64,000 nt of DNA from Vicingaceae bacterium. Its GTDB lineage: Bacteria; Bacteroidota; Bacteroidia; Flavobacteriales_E; Vicingaceae. The DNA is taken from positions 1-64,000 of the forward strand of contig JAHYJH010000003.1 of the NCBI GenBank assembly GCA_019429185.1, read 5' to 3'. The position numbers and the translations under genes are program-made. Below the pieces are notes generated by a model that did no database searches, was not told the origin of the DNA, and saw nothing but the letters and a program-made list of their open reading frames with translations. Positions 27,027 through 35,766 of this stretch are shown one piece after another (the stretch's first letter is position 1; each line of letters begins with the position of its first letter).

Positions 27027-27551
27027 TTAATTTTTTTCTAATGTTAAATAAGTATCTACAATATTAAACCCATTATAGTTTTTCAACTCAATTATTGTTG
27101 GTCTTTGATTTAACAATTTCCATTTATTGTTAACCTGTTTTAAATTAATTAAATAATTGAAATTAATAACTATTTCCAGGTTATCAATACTTGTTACCGT
27201 ATTTCCCACAGGAATAAAAACACCGTTTTCTTCTTCATCTTCGTCTTCGTCTTCATCACCCGATGGAATTCTTCTTATACTCCATGTACCATTGTAAATA
27301 TGGTTTGCTGTATCTCTACATAAAACAATATTATTAGCTTCAAATGAAAAATTATAGTTGGATAAATAGGTTGTGCTGTCAATCCCATTTTTTTCAAAAT
27401 AGGTTATGTTCCAAGTTCCCTGTTGAAGGTTGTTTTTTAATTGCTCTGTAACTGTGTTTGCATTGTCTTTATTACTCTTAGAGCATGATTGAAAAGTTAT
27501 TGCTCCGATAAGGAAAATAGCCAATAGCATTATATTTTTTGTTACTTTCAT
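27027..27551 (-). CDS. hypothetical lipoprotein, lipocalin-like
   Basis: A 174-residue lipoprotein with lipobox TFQSC (Cys23). The mature part has a strand pattern (GTWNITYFEKNGIDSTTYL, YNFSFEANNIVLCRD, YNGTWSIRR) like Bacteroidota lipocalin-type lipoproteins. It carries a run of acidic residues (DEDEDEEE) at about 110. It is the likely first or second gene of the ApbE operon, 15 bases before the thioredoxin gene. Specific function is unknown. Confidence 0.75.
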   Translation of the reverse strand: MKVTKNIMLLAIFLIGAITFQSCSKSNKDNANTVTEQLKNNLQQGTWNITYFEKNGIDSTTYLSNYNFSFEANNIVLCRDTANHIYNGTWSIRRIPSGDEDEDEDEEENGVFIPVGNTVTSIDNLEIVINFNYLINLKQVNNKWKLLNQRPTIIELKNYNGFNIVDTYLTLEKN

Positions 27552-27645
27552 TTGATAATTTAAGTTTAAAATAAGATTACTTCTGTTTTAGAAAGCCTAA
27601 AAAAGACAGGTAATTAACCCATTTGAGTTGAATGATGAAATGTTT

Positions 27646-28032
27646 TTAGGCTTGAAAAGCAATAGGAGGACCTCTAAATAGAAGTTCAGTGAAAGGATTA
27701 CTACTAATTATCCTGTGAGGGAAATTTCCAGTGAGAGCAAGCTCTTTATAATAATGTTGAGCCTTGAAAATGAATGTTGATAGATAAAAAGTAGAATTAA
27801 AAAATTCTAAATTACTTTCAACTTCTAGTGCTTGTGTAACAAAATTAGTTAAGTGGTTTTCACCAATATTAAGCGAAAAAATATCAGATAAAAAATCCTG
27901 AAGATTAACAGGTTCATTCACTGAATAAAACTGTGGATTCGAATTGTTTTTTTGATGATTATGAGCAATGCAACTATGAAGAACTAAGATAGTTCCTGCA
28001 CAAAAAATAGCTATTTTAACAAATGATTTCAT
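27646..28032 (-). CDS. hypothetical lipoprotein, 128 aa
   Basis: The protein has a signal peptide with lipobox-like LVLHSC (Cys21) followed by a histidine-rich start (IAHNHQKNN). The rest is not recognised; it ends in LLFRGPPIAFQA, a motif I associate loosely with small exported proteins of this phylum. It lies 94 bases upstream of the lipocalin-like gene, on the same strand, and may head the ApbE operon. The His-rich N-terminus could bind metal. Gap 28033-28214 holds the promoter of the divergent aldolase gene. Confidence 0.6.
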   Translation of the reverse strand: MKSFVKIAIFCAGTILVLHSCIAHNHQKNNSNPQFYSVNEPVNLQDFLSDIFSLNIGENHLTNFVTQALEVESNLEFFNSTFYLSTFIFKAQHYYKELALTGNFPHRIISSNPFTELLFRGPPIAFQA

Positions 28033-28186
28033 ACAACTTCAAACACAAAATTAGAACTTTTTATGAGAGTAATCATATTTAGTGCAAATTTAAAAGTAAG
28101 AGTACGTAATAAAAAATGTTAGTTAGGTAATCAAAAAGACATGAAAAATCAGTCTTACAAAAAAAAATCTAATTGTATTTTTATAG

Positions 28187-28194
28187 TAACTTTG
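28187..28194 (+). promoter_or_regulatory. -7 box of the aldolase gene
   Basis: TAACTTTG fits TAnnTTTG, 20 bases ahead of the ATG at 28215. A good -33 box is not apparent. Confidence 0.45.
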
Positions 28195-28214
28195 TTATTT
28201 AAAATTTATAAACT

Positions 28215-29282
28215 ATGATAAAAACAATTCAAGGTGGTGTTGTACACGGTGATACTGTTCAGGAAATATTTAAAATTGCCAAGGAGCGTAACTTTGCTTT
28301 GCCTGCAGTGAATGTAACTGGCTCTAATACTGTTAACACAGTTTTGGAAACAGCCAAAGAAATAAATGCTCCTGTAATCATTCAGTTTTCTAATGGCGGT
28401 TGTCATTTTAATGCAGGAAAAGGATTGAACAACGAAAATCAACAAGCTGCAATTGCTGGAGGTATTGCTGGAGCTAAACATATACATGAACTGGCAAAAA
28501 TTTACAATGTTCCTGTTATTTTACATACCGATCATTGTGCAAAAAACTTACTACCATGGATAGATGGCTTATTAGACGCTGGAGAAAAATTTTATAAAGA
28601 AAATGGCAAACCTCTTTATAGCTCTCACATGTTAGATTTATCTGAAGAACCCATAAAAGAAAATATTGAAATTTGCAAAAAATACCTTGAACGCATGAGT
28701 AAAATAGGTATGACATTAGAAATTGAGCTAGGAATTACTGGCGGAGAAGAAGATGGAGTTGATAATTCTAATGTTGACAACACGTTGCTATACACTCAAC
28801 CCGAAGAAGTATCGTTTGCTTATGAAGAACTTTCTAAAATAAGTAATAGATTTACTATTGCTGCAGCTTTTGGAAATGTTCATGGTGTTTACAAACCTGG
28901 AAATGTAAAACTCACTCCAGTTATCTTAAAAAATTCTCAAGATTATATCCAACAAAAATTCAATACAGGAACAAATCCTGTTGACTTTGTTTTTCATGGA
29001 GGTTCAGGTTCTACCTTAGAAGAAATTAGAGAAGCTATTTCGTATGGTGTGATAAAAATGAACATAGATACTGATTTGCAATACGCTTTTACAGAAGGAG
29101 TAAGAGATTATTTTAAAGAAAAATTGGCTTACGTTCAATCGCAAATTGGAAACCCAGAAAGCGATGAAAAACCAAACAAAAAATATTACGACCCAAGAGT
29201 TTGGTTAAGAGAGGGTGAAAAAACTTTTAAAACCAGATTGATTCAAGCATTCAAAGATTTAAATAATGTTAATACTTTATAA
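28215..29282 (+). CDS. fbaA: class II fructose-bisphosphate aldolase
   Basis: The 355-residue zinc enzyme splits fructose 1,6-bisphosphate in glycolysis and works in reverse in gluconeogenesis. Zinc and catalytic motifs are visible: LHTDHCAKNLLPW near 105, LEIELGITGGEEDG near 175, NVHGVYKPGNV near 225 and VFHGGSGS near 265, followed by the substrate loop KMNIDTDLQYAF. The length and the long form are those of class IIA enzymes such as E. coli FbaA. Confidence 0.95.
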   Translation: MIKTIQGGVVHGDTVQEIFKIAKERNFALPAVNVTGSNTVNTVLETAKEINAPVIIQFSNGGCHFNAGKGLNNENQQAAIAGGIAGAKHIHELAKIYNVPVILHTDHCAKNLLPWIDGLLDAGEKFYKENGKPLYSSHMLDLSEEPIKENIEICKKYLERMSKIGMTLEIELGITGGEEDGVDNSNVDNTLLYTQPEEVSFAYEELSKISNRFTIAAAFGNVHGVYKPGNVKLTPVILKNSQDYIQQKFNTGTNPVDFVFHGGSGSTLEEIREAISYGVIKMNIDTDLQYAFTEGVRDYFKEKLAYVQSQIGNPESDEKPNKKYYDPRVWLREGEKTFKTRLIQAFKDLNNVNTL

Positions 29283-29395
29283 CAAATAACAAATAACAAA
29301 TAACAATAAGCAATTGGCAGTTAACAAAGGCTTTTGCGTGTTGGAAACTCCTCCCTCCCGATAGTTATCGGGATGGGGAGGTTGGGAGGGACTAA
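29281..29395. repeat. intergenic AACAAAT repeats and CCCGATAGTTATCGGG hairpin
   Basis: Three copies of AACAAAT follow the aldolase stop codon. At 29356-29373 TCCCGATAGTTATCGGGA forms a hairpin with further pairing outside it (CTCC with GGGGAG), similar to the hairpin at 6735-6765. No gene is present. Confidence 0.6.
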
Positions 29396-29413
29396 TAACA
29401 ATTAACAAAAAAT

Positions 29414-30256
29414 ATGGGCTGGTTTAAACGAATAAAAGAAGGGATAAGAACCCCAACAAAAGAGAAAAAAGAAACACCAGAAGGCTTGTGGTACAAATGT
29501 CCGAAGTGTAATCATGTGGTTGCACACGATGAGTTTGAGGAAAGACTTCATGTTTGTGTGTGTGGATTTCATGAGAAAATTGATTCTTTAACTTATTTTA
29601 AAATTTTATTTGACGACAATAAATTTGAAGAATTAAATCCTAATTTATCATCTGCTGATCCCCTTGAATTTACGGACACTAAAAAATATACAGACCGACT
29701 TCAAGCTACTCAAAAAAATACCAACTTAAAAGATGCTATTCGAACTGCTGTTGGAAAAGTAGATAATCAACATTTGGTAATTGCTTGTATGGATTTTGGT
29801 TTTATTGGTGGTTCAATGGGTTCTGTTGTTGGGGAAAAAATTTCTAGGGCAATTGATTACGCTATTGCACATAAAATTCCTTTTTTAATAATTTCAAAAT
29901 CTGGTGGAGCAAGAATGATGGAGTCTGCTTATTCTTTAATGCAAATGGCAAAAACTTCTGCTAAACTTTCGGTATTGGCTAAAGCTAAAATTCCATATAT
30001 TTCACTATTGACAGATCCAACAACGGGCGGTGTTACTGCTTCTTTTGCTATGTTAGGTGATATTAACATTGCAGAACCAGGTGCTTTAATTGCATTTGCT
30101 GGGCCTCGTGTTGTTAAAGAAACTATTGGAAAAGAATTACCAAAAGGTTTTCAAACATCAGAATTTGTGCTTGAACATGGTTTTTTAGATTACATTGTTT
30201 CAAGATGTGATTTGAAAGAACGAATAGCTATTTCCTTGAAATTTTTTAATAATTAG
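29414..30256 (+). CDS. accD: acetyl-CoA carboxylase carboxyltransferase subunit beta
   Basis: The 280-residue subunit pairs with AccA to carboxylate acetyl-CoA, the first step of fatty acid synthesis. It has the N-terminal zinc ribbon (CPKC at 29-32, then VCVCGFH at 47-53) and the crotonase-fold core with [21 protein letters not shown] and [19 protein letters not shown]. The second half of the zinc ribbon reads C-V-C, one residue shorter than the usual C-x-x-C, which is odd but may be tolerated. The stop codon TAG is also the first bases of a dispersed hairpin repeat. No accA is in the window. Confidence 0.94.
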   Translation: MGWFKRIKEGIRTPTKEKKETPEGLWYKCPKCNHVVAHDEFEERLHVCVCGFHEKIDSLTYFKILFDDNKFEELNPNLSSADPLEFTDTKKYTDRLQATQKNTNLKDAIRTAVGKVDNQHLVIACMDFGFIGGSMGSVVGEKISRAIDYAIAHKIPFLIISKSGGARMMESAYSLMQMAKTSAKLSVLAKAKIPYISLLTDPTTGGVTASFAMLGDINIAEPGALIAFAGPRVVKETIGKELPKGFQTSEFVLEHGFLDYIVSRCDLKERIAISLKFFNN

Positions 30257-30435
30257 AGTCTGTCTGTAAAGCCCGATTTACTCATAAATATATTGTTTTT
30301 TAGATGTATTCGTGAGTTCGCTTCGCTCAGTTCATCGTTATTCTTGTTTTAAAAATCAGTCATTTACAAAAGTAAACTCCTGATTTTTAAAACTGCGAAA
30401 GCCTCGAACTCGAACTTTACAGTTCAGCCTCTCAA
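30254..30435 (+). repeat. dispersed hairpin repeat, copy 1 (long form)
   Basis: The element starts at the accD stop codon (TAGAGTCTGTCTGTAAAG) and ends near CTTTACAGTTCAGCC. Arms CTGTAAAG and CTTTACAG close it; inside, TTTTAAAAATCAG (30347-30359) pairs with its complement at 30380-30392, around an inner TTTAC-AAAA-GTAAA. It carries about 45 extra bases on the left arm compared with the copy at 52243. Confidence 0.8.
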
Positions 30436-30458
30436 CATTGTAAATAGTACCTAATTAA

Positions 30459-30600
30459 TGTCTGTCCATAAAGTCGAGAGTTTGGTTCAGAATGTTCGAG
30501 ATTGAGGTTTCGATGACTTGAGAATCAGGAGTGTACTAAAGTACATGACTGATTTGAAAGTCGAGAATAACGAAGATATCGGACATTATGGACAAACTCT
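30459..30600 (-). repeat. dispersed hairpin repeat, copy 2 (inverted)
   Basis: Opposite in orientation to copy 1, 23 bases away. Outer arms are TGTCCATAA and TTATGGACA, the inner hairpin is TGTAC-TAAA-GTACA, and AATCAG pairs with CTGATT. The stems are kept though the bases differ from copy 1. Together the two copies fill the whole 359-base gap between the convergent accD and phosphatase genes; no gene lies there. Confidence 0.8.
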
Positions 30601-30615
30601 AATTAAACTTTTTTT

Positions 30616-31839
30616 CTACTTAAACTTTATTCCTAATAAAGTAACATCATCTGTATAAGGAATTTCTCCTTTAAAATTTTTCAGATTATCCAATATCTGT
30701 TCTAATAGTGTGCTTATTTTATTGTCTTTGTGTTGTATAAGTATTTTGGTTAGTTTATTTATTCCAAACTCAGTATTTTTATTGTTTGTTTGTTCAGTTA
30801 TTCCATCTGTATAACACAATAGAATAGATGATTCATCAATTAATATTCTCCCTTTTTTCACAATAGGAAGTTCTTCAAACATACCTAAAATTGTAGAGCC
30901 ATCTTTCAATAGTTTTGTTTTATTATCGGATAAAAGAATTGGAGGATTATGTCCAGCGTTAACATATACTAACTCTTTGGTTTTACAGTTGTATCTACCA
31001 ATAAAAGCAGTTATAAATTTTTCAGTTTTTGCTGTTGCTAAAATAGAGCTATTTAATTCATTAACTAACGTAATTAAAGAAGATGTTCTTTTAACTAAAA
31101 CTCTTAATGTAGCTTGGAAATTAGACATGAGAAGTGCAGCAGAAACACCTTTTCCAGAAACATCTGCAATGCAAAAAACAACTTCTTCTTTGTTTAAAGG
31201 AATAAAATCATAATAATCTCCCCCAACCAATTGATTGGAAATATAATTTGCGGCAACTTCTATGTGTTTATTATTGGGTAAGTTGTTAGGAAACAGTAAA
31301 GCCTGCATTTCCGAAGCCAATTCCATTTCTTTTTTAATTGTTACTTGTTGTATATTTTCCTTGTACAATCTTTTGTTTTCAATGGCAACTACTATAACAT
31401 TTGTGAGTGTTTGAATAAATGCTAAGTGTTTAATTATGGGACTAACCTCAATACTCTCTCCATCAAAATCAGCTAATAATAAATATGCAATAGGGCTTTG
31501 TTTATGAAAAACCGGAACAACTACATCAAAATCCTTTAAACGCTCATTGCTGCTTGAATTAATAAAAGTAATTTCTTGAATGGGAAGTAAATCCTGTTCA
31601 ACATTAATAAAATCATAAGCAGCTCCTTCACTCAACTCTTGATACCATTTCTCTCCGTCAAAACTATAAAGCAGAATTTTTCCGATGTTTAACTGATTAA
31701 TTAAAACATCTTTATAAATAGCTGTTAATTCTTGCTTTGGTAAATTATTATTAATGCTTTTGGTAACTTGCAAAAGTGTGTTCAGCTTAAACTTTCCTTG
31801 CTGAATACGTTTGTTTTTATTTTGTATATTGTTTGGCAC
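30616..31839 (-). CDS. SpoIIE-type protein phosphatase with GAF-like domain
   Basis: A 407-residue cytosolic PP2C phosphatase. Residues ~25-165 form a GAF-like sensor part. The catalytic part (~195-407) has GGDYYDFIPL near 207, FCIADVSGKGVSAALLMSNFQ near 222, VNAGHNPPILL near 292 and CYTDGITEQ near 343, which include the metal-binding aspartates. Such proteins act on anti-sigma factor antagonists or other phosphoproteins. The start codon appears to be GTG at 31839. No anti-sigma partner is encoded beside it. Confidence 0.9.
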   Translation of the reverse strand: MPNNIQNKNKRIQQGKFKLNTLLQVTKSINNNLPKQELTAIYKDVLINQLNIGKILLYSFDGEKWYQELSEGAAYDFINVEQDLLPIQEITFINSSSNERLKDFDVVVPVFHKQSPIAYLLLADFDGESIEVSPIIKHLAFIQTLTNVIVVAIENKRLYKENIQQVTIKKEMELASEMQALLFPNNLPNNKHIEVAANYISNQLVGGDYYDFIPLNKEEVVFCIADVSGKGVSAALLMSNFQATLRVLVKRTSSLITLVNELNSSILATAKTEKFITAFIGRYNCKTKELVYVNAGHNPPILLSDNKTKLLKDGSTILGMFEELPIVKKGRILIDESSILLCYTDGITEQTNNKNTEFGINKLTKILIQHKDNKISTLLEQILDNLKNFKGEIPYTDDVTLLGIKFK

Positions 31840-31880
31840 AAATTAATTTTAAACCGCTAAGGTAATTTTTTTTTGCATAA

Positions 31881-31915
31881 AAAAAAACATCCGACTTTTG
31901 ACGAATGTTTTTTTT
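31881..31915. terminator. hairpin terminator after the outer-membrane barrel gene
   Basis: AAAAAAACATCCG and CGAATGTTTTTTT pair with one wobble around a short loop, and T-rich runs flank both sides. It lies 16 bases past the stop codon at 31931 on the minus strand. Confidence 0.75.
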
Positions 31916-31930
31916 ATGTTTATTTGTTTT

Positions 31931-32572
31931 TTAAAACCTTGTCGAAAAGCCTAACCCAATATAAAAATTTACTCCTTTAATTTTATACTCCATATCTTTA
32001 GAATCATCATAAGAACCTGACAAACTACTACCAGCAAAGCCTAAATCAGCAGACATACCGTACTTACTACTGCTGCCAAAATACAAATTAATTTCAGCTA
32101 TAAGTCCGTAATTTAATCCTGAGGCATCTCCCTTTGCATTTGGACTTAAGTCAATAGTCTCAGTACTACCCGTTGTGTATCCAAAACTAGGTGCTATGTT
32201 AAAATTGAGTTTATCTTTATTAATTAAATAAATTTTGCCTTCTAATCCAATGGCGAAAGTAGAAACAGACATTTCAAAACTGTCTTCAAAATCGTTGTCG
32301 GAAACACTAAAAGCTCCCCATTCTTTTCGAAGTAAAATACCGGCACTGAATGACTTACTTATTCCATATTGACCTCTAAAGTTAAAATTACCTGTTACTC
32401 CAACTCCATTTTTAGTATCTGATTTAGTTAAATTAGTGTTAGTAAGTTCAAAAGAAGTCCAACCTATAGCCATTCCCCCGCCAATTCCAGCTTGTATTAT
32501 ACCAGCTCTGTTGGATTGTCCAAATGCAAATGTAGTTGCAAATAATGTTAAACCTATAAGTAATTTTTTCAT
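31931..32572 (-). CDS. outer-membrane beta-barrel protein
   Basis: A 213-residue exported protein starting at ATG 32572 (MKKLLIGLTLFATTFAFGQ is the signal peptide); an upstream in-frame start would add a spurious tail. The mature part is an eight-stranded barrel pattern ending in an aromatic (GLGFSTRF), with polar loops (LTKSDTKNG, SSLSGSYDDSKDMEY). It resembles porin-like OMP_b-brl proteins. Ligand and role are unknown. It is separate from the S46 peptidase gene by 64 bases on the same strand, so cotranscription is possible. Confidence 0.85.
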   Translation of the reverse strand: MKKLLIGLTLFATTFAFGQSNRAGIIQAGIGGGMAIGWTSFELTNTNLTKSDTKNGVGVTGNFNFRGQYGISKSFSAGILLRKEWGAFSVSDNDFEDSFEMSVSTFAIGLEGKIYLINKDKLNFNIAPSFGYTTGSTETIDLSPNAKGDASGLNYGLIAEINLYFGSSSKYGMSADLGFAGSSLSGSYDDSKDMEYKIKGVNFYIGLGFSTRF

Positions 32573-32636
32573 GTTTTTACAATTTTTGTTAATATAATTT
32601 TTAGCAATAATAACAATAAATAAAATTAAAACCAAC

Positions 32637-34814
32637 TTATCTTACCAACGTCATTTCATTAATAAGATGCTTTGCACCAGCATATTTATCAATAATAAAC
32701 AAGGTATAACGAATATCAACTGAAATGGTGCGTTGCAAATCGGGTTCAAAATAAATATCTCCACTCATTGCTTCCCAATTGCCATCAAAAGCTGTTCCGA
32801 TAAGCTCTCCTTTGGCGTTAATCACTGGGCTTCCTGAGTTTCCTCCGGTTATATCATTGTTTGATAAAAACCCAACTGGAAGTTTACCATCTTTGGTGGC
32901 ATATTGTCCATAATCTTTTTTATCATAGAGTTCTTTTAACCTTGCAGGAATATAAAATTCATGATTTTTATTTTCGGTTTTTACTTCCTTTGCCATAACG
33001 CCTTCAAGCGTTGTTAAATAATGGTAGGTAACTGCGTCTTGAGGATTGTAAGGCAACACATTTCCATAGGTTAAACGCATAGTAGAATTTGCATCTGAGG
33101 CAAATATTTTATCGTTTTTTAGTTGTCTCAATCCATCTACAAACAAACGCATACCTTTGTTATAATCGGTATTTGTGGCACGTTGTGGCGTAATAATTTC
33201 TTTAATATAAATATCAATTAATTCATTCATTATATTATAGATAGGATCTTTTTTTATTGATTTTACACTAAATTTAGCTAAATAAGTTTTTAATTTTTCT
33301 TCCGATGTAAATGGAGATTTAGCCATATAATTTGCTGCAAATTTTTTAAAATCATTTTTGTTTTTACTTGCTATTGTTTTTAAGGTTGCAGGATGAAATT
33401 TAGCATCTACATTGTGGTAAAACATACTGAGCATTTCTGCTAAAAGATTTTCATCAATTTCTGCGTTGTAATCTTTAAAATATTCGGGAGCTTCTTCTAA
33501 AATTCCTTTTTTAGCTTCTTCAATTTTTGCAGCATCGTTGGCTAAAATTGCAGCTTGCATATCCGAACGGAAGGCAAAATTTCCTAATACAAAAGTAAAA
33601 ATTTCTGGACCTTGAAAAACAGCTTCCTGAAAATAAACATTTGGTAATGTATAACTTGTATTCTCTTTATAGGAATTTTCTATTAATTCTAATGCGTTAC
33701 CATATTTTTCTTTTCTTGTTTCATCAACATTCGCCCAAGCTAAAAATTCGCTTTCTAATTTTTCTTTTTTCTGTTGCACATTGTTTTTTACCAATTGTTG
33801 GCTTTGCCCTTGAAAATATTTCCAATAGTTACTAATTCTAGCATATTTAGAAGCATATTGAATACGCACTTTTTGGTCTTTTTCCATTCCTTTGTCCATG
33901 ATATCCAACTTTGCTCTTCTAATCATAACTCGGGTTGGTTGTTCAACTTTCACGGCTTCTTCTACACCAAATGAAGTTAAATACCTATCTGTACTTCCTG
34001 GATAGCCCATTATCATTGCATAATCGCCATTTTCAACACCTTTTAATGAAATAGGTAAATGATGTTTTGGTTGATAAGGTTTGTTATCTTTCGAATAATC
34101 AGTAGGTTCGTTATTCGCATTGGCATACACTCTAAACATTGAAAAATCGCCTGTATGTCGAGGCCACATCCAGTTATCGGTATCGCCTCCAAATTTTCCT
34201 ATTGAACTTGGTGGAGCTCCTACCAAACGTACATCATTAAAAATGTTGTATTTAAACATATAATATTCATTTCCATGGTAAAATGATTTAATTTGAACTT
34301 TATAAAATTTTTCATCTTTTCCTTCCATTTCCTTATCTGAAAGGGTTTTTATGGCTTTTCTAATTGCTACACTTCTTTCTGCTTCGCTCATTTCGTCAGT
34401 AACCTCAGCTAAAATGGTTTTTGTTACATCGTCCATTCTATCTAAAAACCAAACGCTAAAATCGGCAGGGAGTTCATCTTCTTTTGTTTTTGCCCAAAAT
34501 CCATCGGTTAAATAATCGTGTTCGGTGGAGCTGTTTCGTTGTATTTCACCATATCCACAATGATGGTTGGTGAGCATTAAACCTTGGTTTGAGATAATTT
34601 CTCCTGTGCAAAATCCGCCTCCTAAGGCAACAATAGCATCTTTTAACGATGAATTATTTACCGAATAAATTTCTTCGGCAGTAAGTTGTAATCCATGTTT
34701 TTGCATATCAACATAGTTTAAGCGTTGAATTAACATTGGAAGCCACATTCCCTCATCGGCTCTTGCTTGAAAAGTTGTAATAAATACGAATAAAATTAAA
34801 ATTGTTTTTTTCAT
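32637..34814 (-). CDS. S46 family dipeptidyl-peptidase (DPP7-like)
   Basis: The 725-residue exported serine peptidase removes dipeptides from peptide N-termini in the periplasm. A signal peptide covers ~1-19. The catalytic histidine is His85 in LTNHHCGYGEIQ, and Ser660 lies in TGGNSGSPV, both matching family positions. The residue 18 after the serine is Gly678 (FDGNWEAMSGD). In DPP7 this position is Gly and in DPP11 it is Arg, so hydrophobic rather than acidic P1 preference is expected. The upstream MITE at 34854 may affect its expression. Confidence 0.92.
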   Translation of the reverse strand: MKKTILILFVFITTFQARADEGMWLPMLIQRLNYVDMQKHGLQLTAEEIYSVNNSSLKDAIVALGGGFCTGEIISNQGLMLTNHHCGYGEIQRNSSTEHDYLTDGFWAKTKEDELPADFSVWFLDRMDDVTKTILAEVTDEMSEAERSVAIRKAIKTLSDKEMEGKDEKFYKVQIKSFYHGNEYYMFKYNIFNDVRLVGAPPSSIGKFGGDTDNWMWPRHTGDFSMFRVYANANNEPTDYSKDNKPYQPKHHLPISLKGVENGDYAMIMGYPGSTDRYLTSFGVEEAVKVEQPTRVMIRRAKLDIMDKGMEKDQKVRIQYASKYARISNYWKYFQGQSQQLVKNNVQQKKEKLESEFLAWANVDETRKEKYGNALELIENSYKENTSYTLPNVYFQEAVFQGPEIFTFVLGNFAFRSDMQAAILANDAAKIEEAKKGILEEAPEYFKDYNAEIDENLLAEMLSMFYHNVDAKFHPATLKTIASKNKNDFKKFAANYMAKSPFTSEEKLKTYLAKFSVKSIKKDPIYNIMNELIDIYIKEIITPQRATNTDYNKGMRLFVDGLRQLKNDKIFASDANSTMRLTYGNVLPYNPQDAVTYHYLTTLEGVMAKEVKTENKNHEFYIPARLKELYDKKDYGQYATKDGKLPVGFLSNNDITGGNSGSPVINAKGELIGTAFDGNWEAMSGDIYFEPDLQRTISVDIRYTLFIIDKYAGAKHLINEMTLVR

Positions 34815-34853
34815 AATAAATAATTTTTTACCTTGCCAATAATTAAAATTGGT

Positions 34854-35087
34854 GTTACTACTCAGTCGCTTATTTTTTTTCTCTTTGCCACTGATTACGC
34901 AGATTCACACAGATTTTTTTTTACAGATTTTTCAAAGAAAAATCAAATCTGTGTATGTAATCTGTGAAAATTTATCAACAGTTTATCTATTTTTTCAAGA
35001 TGTGTTGATGCTACTTCGTGGTGTGTAATCAGTGGCATTTTTTGTTTTTTATTGTCTTTAGACAAGAATTTAGCGACTGAGTAGTAC
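34854..35087 (+). mobile_element. MITE-like element, copy B (complete, 234 bp)
   Basis: The ends are GTTACTACTCAGTCGC and its near-complement GCGACTGAGTAGTAC. Identical 8-base sequences AAATTGGT flank it at 34846-34853 and 35088-35095, as expected for a target-site duplication. Subterminal TGCCACTGATTAC / GTAATCAGTGGCA and an internal GATTTTTC-AAA-GAAAAATC hairpin are present. No open frame is credible. It lies between the S46 peptidase and efp genes. Confidence 0.85.
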
Positions 35088-35126
35088 AAATTGGTTAGTT
35101 TTTTTAAGTTGTTAATATAGTGATTT

Positions 35127-35693
35127 TTAGACTTTAACTCTTTCCGAATAAGCACCATCAACAGTGCTTACTTTAATGTGGTCGCCAATATTTATAAATA
35201 AAGGCACTCTAACTTCTGCACCAGTTTCAACAGTTGCTGGTTTAAAAGCATTGGTTGCTGTGTTTCCTTTTTCGCCTGGTTCGGTATAAGTTACTTCCAA
35301 TATAAGTGATGCGGGCAATTCACATAAAAGTGGTTTTTCTTCGTCTGCATCAAAAACAATTTCTGCAAAATCACCTTCTTTTAAAAATTGGGGAGCATTA
35401 ATAATTGCTTCATCGATAAAGGTTTGTTCGTATGTTTCTTGATTCATAAAATGATACACATTTCCTTCTTTATAAAGATATTGGTATTTTCTGCGTTCTA
35501 CCCGAACTACGTCAATTCGATGTCCTGCCGAAAAAGTGTTATCTATCACTTTTCCATTAGTTAAGTTTTTTAATTTTGTTCTTACAAATGCTGGTCCTTT
35601 ACCAGGTTTTACGTGTAAAAATTCAACAACAGTATAAATACCATTATTAAATTTCATACATAATCCGTTTTTAATGTCGTTTGATGTTGCCAT
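35127..35693 (-). CDS. efp: elongation factor P
   Basis: The 188-residue factor relieves ribosome stalling at proline runs. All three beta-barrel domains are present in normal length. The loop tip that enters the ribosome is KPGKGPAF with Lys32 where the post-translational modification site falls in Lys-type EF-P. It is the last gene of the lpxD - lpxC/fabZ - lpxA - efp operon. Gap to lpxA is 73 bases. Confidence 0.96.
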   Translation of the reverse strand: MATSNDIKNGLCMKFNNGIYTVVEFLHVKPGKGPAFVRTKLKNLTNGKVIDNTFSAGHRIDVVRVERRKYQYLYKEGNVYHFMNQETYEQTFIDEAIINAPQFLKEGDFAEIVFDADEEKPLLCELPASLILEVTYTEPGEKGNTATNAFKPATVETGAEVRVPLFINIGDHIKVSTVDGAYSERVKV

Positions 35694-35766
35694 GTTGTTT
35701 GTTTTGTGTTTGAAGTTGGAGGTTGGAAGTACGAAAGCCTTACTCCTAACTCCTTACGCCTATCTC

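Noticed and set aside
27593-27653. Inverted repeat AAGCCTAAAAA / TTTTTAGGCTT as a terminator
   Set aside because: The loop is 39 bases and one arm lies within the 128-aa gene; too weak for a call.
34943-35161. 72-aa protein in the MITE (VASTHLEKIDKLL...)
   Set aside because: It lies inside the mobile element, crosses its end and overlaps efp; the same words in copy A are not in a comparable frame with a start.
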